Source: Trematomus loennbergii (taxonomy: Eukaryota; Chordata; Actinopteri; Perciformes; Nototheniidae). Taken from it: a DNA stretch of 64,000 nt. This document shows, in pieces, positions 10,997 through 23,190 of the stretch. How positions within the stretch are numbered: position 1 is the stretch's first letter; every line of letters starts with the position of its first letter. The DNA is taken from the NCBI GenBank assembly GCA_012861695.1, contig JAAOOA010000149.1, positions 461,501-525,500 on the forward strand, read 5' to 3'. Position numbers and translations under genes: made by a program. The notes under the pieces were generated by a model that had not been told where the DNA came from, ran no database searches, and saw only the letters and a program-made list of their open reading frames with translations.

Positions 10997-13478
10997 GGGT
11001 CCGTTACAGTTTGTTTTCATCTGATTTCAAATATTTCAAATGTCTGAAGTTAATAAATACATTCTCAGTGTTCAAGTCAATAATAGTCATATAAGAAAAG
11101 TACTGATCTAATAACAGAGATTTTATAAGGACTTTTCAATGTTCGACATCGCTCATGTGAAATACAGTAAACTGGATGTTGTGGTGCCGAGAGGCGGGGT
11201 ATCAAAAGTACAAGCTAAACTTTTATTTAGCATCTGAACACACTTGTAAACAACGTGATGCCCGGGAAGCGAAGACCCGGCGGAAACAGCTGGTCTGGTT
11301 CACTAAAATGTACGTGTTTTACTATGTGATCTGCATGCACTTATCAAACATTACACCGTTACAGTTACTGATTTCAAATAAACAAAGTCTTGGCTTTCAG
11401 AATATTAAACTTGTTTCGGCAAATTTAGATGATAAATACAACTATGAAGATTGTAACGGCATAATTACTTAAGCGGAGAACGAAGTAAGTTAACGTTACA
11501 GCAGGCATAACAACAGCCGGTGTTTATTTTATTATAATATATAGTCGCTATTCATTTGTTTAAAACATCGTTTTTCCTGCACTGGTCAATTTTGAGATGT
11601 TGTGCTATTTGATTCCATAACATGTTTTCTTTCAGGCTTTTGGAAGGAAAACGTACAAAATACACATTTAAGTGTTTATTTTACTATAGTTTTGTCTATT
11701 TTCGTCTGTAGATTTCTCCTAAATTCACCAAAAGTTAGCATTCTAACGTAACTTAAAGTACCGCGACCGATGTTTGCACCATGTCATCAGAGGTATCGTT
11801 GGAAAGCTCCGTGTCTCCTGCACAATCTCATCGGATCCAAATATGGTAATTTCCTTTGTATCAGCAACCAATCGTGAAAGTGCAAAGGGGTCTTAAACCA
11901 AGAAACGAAATCTCATTGGCTGGTGTCAATTTCTGACAACGTGATTCGTTCAGATGCGTCACGTGGTGTGCTAAAGCACTTCCTGGTTAGCTTTCCGCTC
12001 GAAATTTAAATCTGAAAATGGCAAAATAACGGCGAAAAAAACGTTCACAGAGAAGACGACAACAATTGTCACTTGCATAAAGCAAGGTTATACAAAAAAC
12101 AAATGACCCCGAACATGAAATACCTTCACGGAGTGCGTCGATGCGCAAGCTATCATCCAGATAACAGGAGGGTTTAGCTAGCGTCACTCTGCAATCTTTA
12201 AAGGTCGTTTTCTCAAAATGAGTTTTTTCTCCTACTCTGAGTTCGAAATCTCCACTTCAGTAGCAGTTACATACACCAAACCTTCCAGTTATATTCCTAT
12301 CAATATTATGAAGGCTTTTACAGAAGGGTTTGTTCATATAGCCTGAATTATATAACATTTCATACCTAAAAACATGGTGAAAATTGATATTTTAGGGCTG
12401 TTGACAGTATTTTCTGATTTATGGAGTGATACAAAGAGATATCCTTCTGTAAAAGCCTTAGATACTAATATGACTACAAAATGAAACAATAATTTTGATC
12501 CATGGCTTTATCCAAAGTTCAGATTTCGGTTCCTGAAATGTGTTCAAATAGGCGCATATTTCATGAGATAATGGCTCATCTCTTCTGTCAAAGACCATTG
12601 CAAGACTATTTATGTTTGGATTCTCACTTGAGGAATCTTAACCTGAGCCACAATAAATTATGAATAATAATAATATGAATAAATTGGGATTTGATATGGG
12701 GGGGGGGGGGTTCTGTTAGAAGGTGCGACGGGGGAGGGGGGAGAGAGTTAGACGCTCGTGAATGGTCAACGGGGGGGGGGGCTCTCTGCACGGAGGAGCC
12801 GCGGAGAAGTGAATCACAGTGATCTGCTATTTTAAAGTAAATTCAACACATATCGACCATAAATATAGCATATATTAAGAACGAGAAAGTGTTAACATGG
12901 TTTTTTGTAAACATATGACCAATGTGCGAGGGTGATGACATCAGAGCACCAGGCTTAGCCCCGGACAGGTAAAACAGGTATTCACTCAGAGGGGGGTAGT
13001 TACCCATTTACATGTCAAAAAGCAACATACAGTAGGCGGGTGGGGGATGGTGAACGTTTACATTTCTCTACAGAATACATTTAATTTAAGGGGAGCAGTT
13101 ACTGAGAAGTATATAATGAGAACTGCTACCAATGGGCAGAGTTTTTCGCCGGTCAACGTGTGTGAAAGTTTAAAGTTAAAGTATATTATAATAAAATAAA
13201 CACCGGCTGTTGTTATGCCTGCTGTAACGTTTACTTACTCCGTTCTCCGCTTAAGTAATTATGCCGTTACAAGCTTCATAGTTGTATTTATCATCTAAAT
13301 TTGCCGAAACAAGTTTAATATTCTGAAAGCCAAGACTTTGACGACGCTGAAGTTGGCTACCGATTCAGAGCTTCCGATTCGGCAGTTAAGGGGAAAGTTA
13401 AGGGAAATTAATTTACAGCGCTGAGCGAACAATCCTCCGTGTTTGAACCTCTTAAATCGCTGCATATCCGATTTATTT

Positions 13479-13945
13479 GGACTGGATTATCCCAGAGAGT
13501 CTAAAGATTCATTATAACACAGTTTGAGATTTGTGAAACATTAATTCTATTTGTGAAAATACAAAAAAACGAAGATATTGCTGCTTTTTCTACATCTAGA
13601 CCACATTAGACCAGGTCCTGATCTAAAACCACTATACCTAGACTCATCAAATCTGGACTGGATTATCCCAGAGGGTCTAAACATTCTTTATAACACAGTT
13701 TTAGATTTGTGAAACCTTAATTCTATTTGTGAAAATTTAAAAAAGGGAGATTTCAGTGCTTTTTTCGCATCTAGACCACATAAAACCAGGTCCTGATCTA
13801 AAACCATTAGACCTAGACTCATCAAATCTGGACTGGATTATCCCAGAGGGTCTAACCATTCTTTATAACACAGTTTTAGATTTGTGAAACCTTTATTCTA
13901 TTTGTGAAAATACAAAAAAGTGAGATTTCAGTGCTTTTTTCGCAT
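13479..13945. repeat. Tandem repeat of about 175 bp, almost three units
   Basis: Units begin at GGACTGGATTATCCCAGAG at 13479, 13655 and 13830. Two more units occur in inverse orientation at about 15333-15662. Confidence 0.85.
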
Positions 13946-13946
13946 T

Positions 13947-14223
13947 GTCTTGTCTTCCCCTGTGCTCCATGTCTGTTCGTCGTCGTTTCTCGTCTATGAT
14001 ACCTGTTAGTCTCTTTGCTCTTGTCCATGCTACCTGTCACGCTCCATGTTTGTTACTGAGGTTTTTTGTCCTGATCCTTCCTCGTACTCCCCCGGTTTTG
14101 GTATGTTAAGTTGTTCCTTGTTTTCTTTTGTCATTCAGCTTTGGGAAATAAAGCTCGCTTTTTGTTACCTGACCTTTTAGTCCTTTTACTGCATTTGGGT
14201 CCTATTTTTCCCCAACCCTGACA
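13947..14223 (+). mobile_element. Possible solo LTR
   Basis: The sequence runs from TGTC to TGACA, contains an AATAAA signal near 14147, and has a 3' part (GCATTTGGGTCC...CCCTGACA) like fish LTR ends. It interrupts the third 175-bp unit. No target duplication was found. Confidence 0.35.
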
Positions 14224-15851
14224 CCGAGTCTGCTTCAAATTAACTTATTATCCTCACAGGATCATTTTATTCAAGTTAAAGCAAAACTTACTAAAGCATT
14301 CTAACTGTTTATGCTTTAACAGCAATTAATAAATGATCCAGCTTTGCTTTTTGCTAACTGTTTTTGTTGTTCTGCTTTATGATTGTAATGCATGACTGTG
14401 CCAACATGTGTCTCCTCCTCCCTGCTCTTGTTTGTAGGCTGCACCTGCTTTTCAGGAGACCAGGCCTCGCAATTATGTTCTTTCTGCCAGTGCATCAGCG
14501 GTAAGAGTCCATCACAAACTGCAGGGTCTGTCACCCAGCAGGAGCTAGGCTAACATGCTAACAGGCACAGAGCCTTAGAACACCACATACTCCAAAAGAC
14601 AGATGATGTAGCTCACATCAGGGCACAGAGCTGCTGCAGCCTCACCTGACCCAGCAGCTCGTTGGCTAAAGCTATTGAATGTTGTGTCGGAAGCATCCTG
14701 AGGCCACAGTGGCTTCAGAACATGTATGTAGTCTATCTTAAAAAACATCTTGAATTTATTTGTAGAAAGTTAGTTTGTTACTTAACAGGTGTGGAGACTT
14801 TTTTTAGTTTCATACATTTTCAAAAATACATTGTTAGAATTTCTAAAAAGTACTCTTACTCAAACCACTAAAATAATGTAAATGAAGCAAAAGGCTCCTG
14901 AAATCCTTTCACATGTACTCACCAGTGTAAGGCTGCCTTGCTGTGGTCCCAGTATATTTAAACTGCATGGGATGACGGCTACTAATGAGCACTGCACATG
15001 ATATATATATTTGGAATGCTTTATGGATTGAAGTGGGGGCTGCATTTTGAATTCTTAAACAAGTTATGCTTATCAGACTGTGGCATGACCTTTGCGACAC
15101 AAATATAATAAAGTGAGCATGTTTAGCAAGTTTTGATATTGTTGCATGCTGTTTATACTTTTTTTGACATAGAAAAACTATGATTACTAATACAAATACT
15201 ACATATAGCTTTACACTGGTATGATCTGGAACTGTGACAGGCTCTGAAAGACTCCAATCCACTTCCGTAGTTGCACTTATGAAGGGAAACAATGGCCTTA
15301 ATGAGTCCAACTGGTCACAAAAACCAAACATTTTTAGATTTTTAGATCAGGACCTGGTCTTATGTGGTCTAGATGCGAAAAAAGCACTGAAATCTCCATT
15401 TTTTTAAATTTTCACAAACAGAATTAAGGTTTCACAAATCTAAAACTGTGTTATAAAGAATGTTTAGACCCTCTGGGATAATCCAGTCCAGATTTGATGA
15501 GTCTAGGTATAGTGGTTTTAGATCAGGACCTGGTCTAATGTGGTCTAGATGTAGAAAAAGCAGCAAAATCTTCGGTTTTTTGTATTTTCACAATAGAATT
15601 AATGTTTCACAAATCTCAAACTGTGTTATAAAGAATCTTTAGACTCTCTGGGATAATCCAGTCCAAATGAATCGGCTATGCAGCGATTTAAGAGGTTCAA
15701 ACACGGAGGATTGTTCGCTCAGCGCTGTAAATTAAATGTCCCTTAACTTTCCCCTTAACTGCCGAATCGGAAGCTCTGAATCGGAAGCCAACTTCAGCGT
15801 CGTAAGACTTTGTTTATTTGAAATCAGATGAAAACAAACTGTAACGGACCC

Positions 15852-16889
15852 ATATTATTCATATTCCGAGTCATAAAGACTTTATTTAAAATAAACATGT
15901 ATAACTAGTTTAGGTTGTTTGAGAGGTACAGCTACCATTCTTTAATTAGATGTTTGATAAGTGCAGATCACATAGTAAAACACGTACACAGATACATTAT
16001 TTTGTATTTTTATTAAATTCGACAATGTCAATTTCACTTTCCACTATGTCCACCGTTGTTTTTCACAACCAATGGCAGAACTTTATTGAGGCCTGTAATT
16101 AGTCAACTACAGGTCTCTTGGGTCAGTCTTTTTCTTCCAAAAAGCTTGTGACAAGATGTTATTGCTCTTGGGGCATTAAAAACAAGATTTTAACTTTAGT
16201 TTTTTATATAATATCTAAAACGACTATTGTGAAAAACTAAGTCTTAGTTATTTAATATATAGCGCCATCTCCTGGTTAAACCCTGAAATTGGAGAATAGT
16301 GGGTTGGGCCTAACATTTCTGAATACTGGTCTTTGGCAGGTCTTAGGCTGGTAACTGGCTGGAAGTAGGCAGGAAGCTGTATGCTGGGGTCCAAAATAAG
16401 AGGCTCCATCTGTAGTCTGTTTTTGATGGGATGTTTTGAGCTCCTTGACTAATGACTGTTACTTCCTGTAATGCAGCTGAGAGCTGTGGCAGTCAGTCGT
16501 AGTGTTTGCAGAGAAGATATGATGGGATGTAAAGCATGAGATCAGTCAGGACTCTGAAGCTGACTCAAAGAACAAACACTTATTTTAAACTGGATCCATA
16601 ACTGTTGGATTGTTTCATCCCTACAGGATCAGAGAGGATGAGACGATCAGAGCCAAGATCCAGAAGAACTGTGAGTACTGAATATCCTCCATTCATCAAG
16701 ATATGAAACTCTTTCATGGAGCATGTCCTCAGAGGAAAACAACACTCTTGTTTTCTCTCTTCATCATTTTGGCTGTTTCTCTTCACAACAACTGTCTATC
16801 AAAACAGTGACGCGTTCACTGACACTCTGTAAAATGTAAATAAACTCTGAAGAATAAAACACATGAAAACATCAACATTATAACCAGTT
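15852..16889. other. Non-coding stretch, no gene recognised
   Basis: Contains the outer inverted match at 15950-15993 and otherwise unassigned sequence. A possible 44-nt exon at 16627-16670 is flanked by CTACAG and GTGAGT, but its phases do not fit the LRR exon pattern. Confidence 0.4.
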
Positions 16890-18142
16890 ACAGTATTACC
16901 ATCAAAATATACTTCAGTAAAAGTAGAAGTACTCAGATATTGTACTTGACTAAAAGTAGAAGTACTCAGATCTCGTACTTGAGTAAAAGTAGAAGTACCA
17001 GAGTGTAGGAATACTCTGTTAAAGTAAAATTCCTGCATTCAAAATGTTCCTCAAGTAAAAGTAGAAAAAGTATTCTCATCAAAATATAGTGAAAGTAGCG
17101 ACAGTAAAAGTAGTCGTTGTGCAGATTGGTCCATTTCAGAATAATATATATGATATGTTTTATAATGATTGATCATGAAAGTGTTCTCAAAGCTGGTAAA
17201 GGTGCAGCTAGTTTGAATGACTTTGTATACTGCAGGGTAGCTTGTGAATTTACTCCAGGTGGAACTAAAGTCTGATTTAACACTTGATTATATTTCACAT
17301 CATTCATCCAGATCTGTAAAGTAACTAAAAGTATTAATACATGTAGTGGAGTATAGTGTTCATTTCGTCAGCTATTTTTTAATTTAGTTTTAGTCTTAGT
17401 CCTGTGTTAAATTTCCTTTTTAGTTTTAGTCATATTTAGTCACCTTCATCCTGTTTTTATTTAGTCTCATTTTAGTCGACTAAAACAGTAACTATTTTAG
17501 TCAAGATTTAGTCGACTAAAAGTCTGAGCATTTTAGTCTTATTTTAGTCAAAGAAAACTAATTATTTTAGTCTACTTTTTGTCAATGAAAACTGCTGAGT
17601 CTTTTTTAGTCATCAGATTATATAGAAATCTTCAGTCAAACTAGTCTAGCCAAAACCAATAATTTGTCATTTTAGTCAAATTTATTTCATAATAAGATTA
17701 TATCTTGTCCTTATTTGATGAAAAACACAGGTTGAAGGATTAAGAAAGCAGCTTTGCAGAGTATCTGGTCAGGTTTGTGGTGTTTTTAGCTGTGTATGGC
17801 CACATTGCTTCCCTTCTGATAAAACAATGCATTCGCTTTGTTTCTCCGCCTCATTGTAGTGAAAATGGGCCCAAATACTGCCTCGTTTCTTTCTCCCAAG
17901 CAGTGGTGGCTTTAGACTTTTTCGTTGTCAGTCATTTTGACGGACAGGATCGTAACATTTCCGTCATAATCATTATTAACCGTCGAGTGCACAATTTATC
18001 ACTCACTCGCGCTGACGGGGGGGGGGTATTCGGTTCACGCGAGTGCGACCACTGCTCCAAAGCCCTGTTGTTGCCATTTTCCTTTCTGTTAAATAAGGTT
18101 AGTTAGACCAGGAGTTAGACCCGAGTCTTCCTGACAGTTCGT

Positions 18143-19278
18143 ATAGAGTGGCGAAGTCACGCCCATCTACTTCCGCCCCATGGGACCTTATTTCGGAAAA
18201 ATAATGTATTGAAGTCAATGGAGAGAGAAAACGTATCTTTCGATCCCGTTTGAATTGTGCCATGAATTACACATATGATGTTTGTCAATCTTAAAAAATC
18301 ATTTCCATGTCAAAAAAGTCACAGTTTGTCGTAAAACTGTTGAAATATAAGACTATGAAAAATACGCAACTCGAAAGACTACAAATCCCAGAGTCGCGTA
18401 AGTGATGTCACAATTGTTTTCCTCTACTAAGAGATAGCTAAAATCAGCGCATATAGATAGAATCTATCTATATGGCGCTGGCTAAGATAAGATAACTTTA
18501 ACAAGATGCCTGTGTGCTTAGTACCAGGTTGTTATCATACCAGCAATGGGTCTTGCTCGTTCTTTTGCTTCCCGTCTGATGAAAGGACCAGGAGTGGCTT
18601 GATCAAGTTAGCTACCTAGCTAGTAGCTAGCACGTTAGTTAGCATTACAGCCTTGTCATTTTGATTAGCCTTAACATGAAGTAACAATAAGTAACCCAAA
18701 ATGTTAAACAGTAAGAGTAGTCATATTTCGTGAACCCTTTGAAGAGTACTGTCACACCGGTGTGATCATTCTATAATATGAAATTTAAGCCCGGGGGAGA
18801 AATGCTAACGCTAACGCTAGCGATCTTCTCTACTTCATGCTATCTGCACAAATGGTTGACATTAAACATTAAAACGACCAGGCAGTTCAGAGAGAATCAA
18901 AGGAAGGCAGGCAGGCAGCTTTGCATGACTTTCTTCAGGACGTGTTTCATTGTGGTGATAGTGAGGGTAGTCAATCGTTTTGTTGACAAGACAGTAGTGA
19001 CGGCCATCTTGGTGACGTGTGTTGTTCTGTGAGACCAGAGATGTAGTTCATTGAGCGTTTCACACAAACAAATGTGTTACTTCAGTTTACGACACAATTT
19101 CTTTTTTTGCCTTTGGCAAATTATCTTTTAAATTGACAAACATCATATGTGTAATTCGTGGCACAATTCAAACGGGATCGAAAGATAATCTTTCTCTCTC
19201 CATTGACTTCAATACATCATTTTTCCGAAATAAGGTCCATGGAGGTCCACCGGGAGGGGAGGGACTTCGCCTCTCTAT
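18143..19278. mobile_element. Long-TIR element (about 150-bp arms) with a THAP fragment
   Basis: The left arm starts ATAGAGTGGCGAAGTC and the right arm is its inverse (GACTTCGCCTCTCTAT). The match extends through the ATTGAAGTCAATGGAGAGAG and GATCCCGTTTGAATTGTG segments. It is nested inside 17354-19649. The THAP fragment suggests a P-element or Kolobok-related family. Confidence 0.65.
18506..18619 (+). pseudogene. THAP-type zinc-finger N-terminus, transposase remnant
   Basis: ATG at 18506 opens 37 codons, MPVCLVPGCYHTSNGSC..., then FCFPSDERTRSG, ended by TAG at 18617-18619. The spacing of the two N-terminal cysteines and the FPSDERTRSGLIKL segment match the start of a C2CH THAP DNA-binding domain. 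The second half, including the final Cys and His, is missing. THAP domains are found at the N-terminus of P-element-type transposases, and this one sits between long inverted repeats. I infer a decayed transposase exon, not a host THAP gene. Confidence 0.6.
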
Positions 19279-19688
19279 TGTGCCGCTGCCGGTGTAATTC
19301 AAATGTACCGCCGTGCGCAGCACAGACTCTCAGCTGCTGCCCAGCCGCAGCACCGGAAATGGAACTGCTGGGAGAAAAACTGACTATCAGAGATGTAACG
19401 TTATCTTTGATAATATTTCGTCTCCTCCTTTTTCGTCAACGAAAGTAAAGAGAGATTTTGGCACAGTTTTTATTTAGTAAACTACATTTTCGTCTCGTCA
19501 CTTTTCGTCAACGATATTGCATGATGATTTCATTATAGTTATTGTTTACTGCCGTCGGTGCCGTCTCGTCATAGTCTCGTTTCGTCATGGAAAAAAAGGT
19601 TGTTGACGAACATATTTCGTCATAGTTTTAGTCAACGAAATTAACACTAGTGCCAAGCCTCAGCTCTGAAAGGATCGCTTTTCACTCT

Positions 19689-19918
19689 TGTCAGGTTTTA
19701 TTGTGTTTGTTTATTTTGTTAGGCTTAAGTTTTTATTAAGTCCTCTTTTTGTTACGCTAGTTGTTTCCTCCTTGTGAGCGCCTTTTGTTATTTCCACTAC
19801 CTACTCGGTTAAGAGGGATTACCTGATCTGTTCAAATAAATACACTTTTTTATTTTATTCAAGACTTTGTCTCTGGGTCGTGCATTTGGGTTCATCAGTT
19901 TGTGTCGAGGTCCTGACA
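19689..19918 (+). mobile_element. Possible solo LTR, 230 bp
   Basis: Ends are TGTCAGG and CCTGACA, with AATAAA near 19837. The 3' part GCATTTGGGTTC resembles that of the LTR-like sequence at 13947-14223. No target duplication seen. Confidence 0.4.
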
Positions 19919-20012
19919 GTAGAAGTACAAAGTAGCATAAAAGGTAAATACTCAGGTAAAGTACAAGTACCTCAACATTGTACTTAAGTACAGTACTTGA
20001 GTAAATGTACTT

Positions 20013-20583
20013 AGTTCCTCTCCTGATCTGTAAAGCTCTCCCAACATATGCAGGTTAGCATCCGGCAGCTTCTATGTGCTGGGGACCCGTACTGTACATT
20101 TCTCTCATCACACTTTGGGCTCCTCAACATGTGTGGGTTCCCAGCAGGACTCTCTGAGCTGCAGACACATTCTTTCTGTGACTTTGTTCCAGATATTTGG
20201 AGCATAATAACTGAAGCTGTTTCTCCATGTTCAGGAACTCCGACCCCCGAGTCGTGCAGGAGGAACCCGAGAACTTCTGGAAGCTGCAAGCCATATGTGT
20301 AGCATGTTTAATGGCAGTGTTGAAAATGGCTGACAGGTGAATATGTCAGATCTCTGGTGTTACTCAGAGAACCGTGTGCAGTGTTTTAGAAAGTGCAGAG
20401 TTGAATTGCAGATTGTGTGCAGAGCTGAAAATGTGTTTAGAGTTCTGTTTGATTTGATCCAGCCGTTCTGCCACAGCAAAGCATAAGGGCTCAGAGCTTG
20501 GACCTATTGTGTTCACATTATATACGCTTCCTTTAGGCAATAAGGAATCACTCGGGACATTTTCATTGTTATGAGGATGATAC
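20013..20583. other. Non-coding stretch, no gene recognised
   Basis: Unassigned sequence. Short ORFs at 20011-20302 on both strands have no recognisable domain. Confidence 0.4.
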
Positions 20584-21201
20584 TCAATTATACACAATGT
20601 AGACAAAAGTATTGGACCACCTACACATTAGAGAGATACCGCAGGTCCTTCCTTCCTGCAGCGGTCAGACTATATAACCACACGACCCCTAGTAGACCCC
20701 CCACACAACAACACAGACTAGAAACACCTATTATCATTTCTTTTTTTAATCTTTAATACTTTGTAGTATGCATGCTTTAGGTAACATGAAGCTGTCTCTG
20801 GCTCTTTCTGCTGTAACAATGTACATGTATCCTCTGTGGGACTAATAAAGGGATTCTGATTCTGATTCTGATTCTGATTCTGATTACACCTGCAGGAGCT
20901 TTCAGGACATCCCATTCCAAACTCTTAGGCATTCATTGAAGTTGGTCCCCCTTTGCAGCTATAACAGCTTCCACTCTTCTGGGAAGGCTTTCTACAGATC
21001 TTGGAGTGTGTCTGTGGGAAGCCCTTTCATCCAGAAGAGCATTAGTGAGGTCACACACTGATGTTGGACGAGAGGCTGGCTCTCCGTTCTAGTTCATCCC
21101 AAAGGTGTTCAGTGGGGTTGAGGTCAAGTTCTTCCACACCAAACTCATCCACCCAGGCCTTGATGGAGCTGCTTTGTGGGGCTCAGTCATGCTGGAAGTC
21201 C
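20584..21201 (-). mobile_element. Tc1/mariner-like element remnant, split by an L2 LINE
   Basis: ACAAAAGTATTGGACCACCTACACATTA and the sequence from 20883 on match a common fish Tc1-like element. On the - strand LPRRVEAVIAAK, typical of a Tc1 transposase C-terminus, can be read near 20960. The element is cut on the right by the TTAA MITE at 21206. Confidence 0.6.
20631..20882 (+). mobile_element. L2-type LINE 3' end with (ATTCTG)n tail
   Basis: The 3' terminal region includes GTGGGACTAATAAAGGGATTCTG followed by TTCTGA hexamer repeats. The target duplication ATTA (20627-20630 and 20883-20886) is within the Tc1-like element. Confidence 0.7.
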
Positions 21202-21205
21202 TTAA

Positions 21206-21546
21206 AGGTGGGGTAGGTAATTTTGGAGAAACGGCTCGAGATCGCTAGAATTTGAAAATACACAGCCTGAACAAATCTGCCACTTCCTTACAGAGCCCTC
21301 CTCCAACACACACGAACGCGCACATGACCAATGAGGGCACGAGATAAGTTTGTGCACAGATGGCCGGGCCGGCTAAAATGATTGGTCGTGCTTTTACAGC
21401 GCCACGGCTTCCACAGATGACATTTTTTATGGATTTTTTGTCAAAGCACTTCAGATATTCATTGCTATCGGGATGTTAAGAGCATTCCATGGAATATAAC
21501 AAAAAGTGTGTCTCGAGCCGGTTTCTCAAACTTACCTACCCCACCT
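21206..21546. mobile_element. TTAA-target MITE, copy 2
   Basis: Same family as 2112-2492, flanked by TTAA at 21202-21205 and 21547-21550. Slightly shorter inside. Confidence 0.85.
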
Positions 21547-21550
21547 TTAA

Positions 21551-22367
21551 GAGAAGGTCCAAGATGATAAACTATGGCAGTGTATTAGGGCCAGGCTTAA
21601 GAGGTAAAACAAATCATTTGAGAATAAAGTCGAAATGTGGAAAGGCAGCATTTCGTGAATAAGGTCAAAATTCAATACATTGAAAATAAATTGGAAAAAT
21701 TGAGATTAAAGATGAAAAAATATTTTAGAAACAAGACGAAATATCTAGAATGAATACAACAGAATACAAAATGAAAAAGTAGTTCCCTCTTAAAATGTCT
21801 AACAATTCCTAAGACTTGTAAGATTGACTTTGAATAACAACTAATAATACATTTCAGAATAATAAATACAATGCCTTTATTAATTTTGTAAAACTAAAGC
21901 AGAGATATTTCAAACTGAGACAGGAGTTATTATTGTTGTACTTAAATTGAGTCTGTTGTACAAGCTGTCAATCATTTTATAATGTTCTATATATTTTTAT
22001 TTATATTTTTTAAATGGACTTGCTCCGAAAAGAAATTGGGAGACAATTTAGATTTTTCTTTAATTATAATTTTCGAGGAATAAAGTCAAGAAGTTTAAGA
22101 AAGAATAAAGACAGAGAATAAGGTGTACATGTGAACATGAATGAAGCCCACAGAGAACAGAGAAGCATAACTTTAATAATGAACATGATCAAATCTAAGG
22201 ATGTGAGAGTGACCTCTGATACGACACATATTTCATTCAGGAGGGAGAGGAGGAGGAGGGGGAGGAAGAGCAGGAGGAGGATTAGTTTAATAAGCCAGGT
22301 GATGCATAACTCAAAAATATTTACCTAACATTTACGCTTTCTAACGCCACACCCTTTGCACACGTCA
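21551..22367. other. Repeat-like AT-rich stretch
   Basis: AGAATAAAGTCGAAAT-type motifs recur at 21621-21740 and 22080-22120, as in a fish DNA transposon family. No gene or complete element resolved. Confidence 0.4.
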
Positions 22368-22684
22368 CGGAACGTCCACACGGCAGCGTCGCTTGAAGCT
22401 TGTCGGTGGGCGTGTCTGCCGTGCGACCAACAACCAATCACATTAATCTCCCGCCCCGGACACACAAGCACGCGGTTTGATTGGCTAGAGCTTGTACTGG
22501 CATATGATTTGATTGGCTGGCGCTTGAATAGTTGAACTTTTCTCAACTTTCGAAGCGAGCAGCGGAGGAGGCAAGCGACGCGAGGGAACCACAATGCAGT
22601 TCGGCAAAGCGTCACGTCACTCCATTCAAAGTGAAGGGGAAGCGTCTCCGTTGAAGCACGCGACGCTGCCGTGTGGACGTACCG
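22368..22684. mobile_element. 317-bp PIF/Harbinger-like MITE
   Basis: CGGAACGTCCACACGGCAGC at the left and its inverse (GACGCTGCCGTGTGGACGTA) at the right, with TCA at 22365-22367 and 22685-22687 as a 3-bp target duplication. Confidence 0.65.
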
Positions 22685-23119
22685 TCAGTGTACACATCAA
22701 CCCGCCAAAATAAAACACCCCTCACATGTTAATAGACTTTTTCTGATAATATAAAACACAACAAACAGATAGCAGACATTTGTCAATAAAGTCCTGCTCA
22801 CTCCGACACAAGCACTTCACATTTGTCCAACACACGAAGCACAACGTGAGAATCAGCAGCATGTCGTAGAGAGAGTTCAGAAACACACGTGCACATATTT
22901 CTTATTCTTTATATTTAGGTGACGATGCATGGTGGGGAGCCGAAGAGATCTGTAAGGCTGGAACAAAGAAATATATGATTGGAGCTTCATCCCTGCATCT
23001 GAGACCGGAGCGTGTCCACGGAGTTACATAGAAAATAAAATATTAGTTTTTAAATCGATTTTTGATGTCCTTGTGTTTCATTTTTTTAAATCTAGATTTC
23101 GTCGGCGGTCGTCTTCTGT

Positions 23120-23134
23120 TCACTTCTGACGATC
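23120..23134 (-). CDS. Possible terminal coding exon of YTHDF-like gene
   Basis: On the - strand a strong polypyrimidine acceptor (CTCATCTCTTCCTCCCAG) is followed by four codons DRQK and TGA. Human YTHDF proteins end in a short basic tail of the ERQ... type, and the phase (0) fits the two exons upstream. The 3' UTR would run into lower coordinates. This is an inference from splice signals and phase; a search of fish YTHDF transcripts would decide it. Confidence 0.4.
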   Translation of the reverse strand, partial: DRQK

Positions 23135-23190
23135 CTGGGAGGAAGAGATGAGAGAAGACAGATTCATCCATTTTCATCATATTATCAACA

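Larger units (their letters stand above)
10997..15851. mobile_element. Foldback-like transposon cluster with multiple inverted segments
   Basis: The outer ends are inverted copies of GGGTCCGTTACAG, continuing through GTTTTCATCTGATTTCAAAT (10997 onward and back from 15851). Inner inverted pairs are about 11366-11550 against 13185-13345 and about 13340-13806 against 15333-15817. A further inverted match (ACGTGTTTTACTATGTGATC) pairs 11312-11350 with 15950-15993 just outside. No target duplication is clear. No transposase ORF is visible. It is probably several related insertions rather than one element. Confidence 0.6.
17354..19649. mobile_element. DNA transposon with TAGTGTT termini
   Basis: The left end TAGTGTTCATTTCGTC and the right end GAAATTAACACTA are inverted repeats, with TTTTAGTC-rich subterminal sequence on both sides. 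It contains the long-TIR THAP element at 18143-19278. Target duplication is unclear. Confidence 0.6.
16890..20012. mobile_element. AGTA-rich hAT-like repeat, split by nested insertions
   Basis: 16890-17353 and 19919-20012 belong to a fish repeat full of GTAAAAGTAGAAGTACT. The same family, inverted, is at about 38100-38660, 47836-47900, 49610-50313, 52785-53006 and in part at 30100-30240. The break is filled by the element at 17354-19649 and an LTR-like piece. Confidence 0.6.

Noticed and set aside
12700..12790. Runs of G as a possible regulatory G-quadruplex cluster
   Set aside because: Simple homopolymer runs inside transposon debris, with no gene nearby to regulate.
16627..16670. 44-nt exon-like block with CTACAG and GTGAGT
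   Set aside because: Exit phase differs from NLR LRR exons and no domain is recognisable; left as unassigned.
20236..20300. Exon-like block after TTCTCCATGTTCAG
   Set aside because: No clear donor or recognisable domain; could be part of a repeat.
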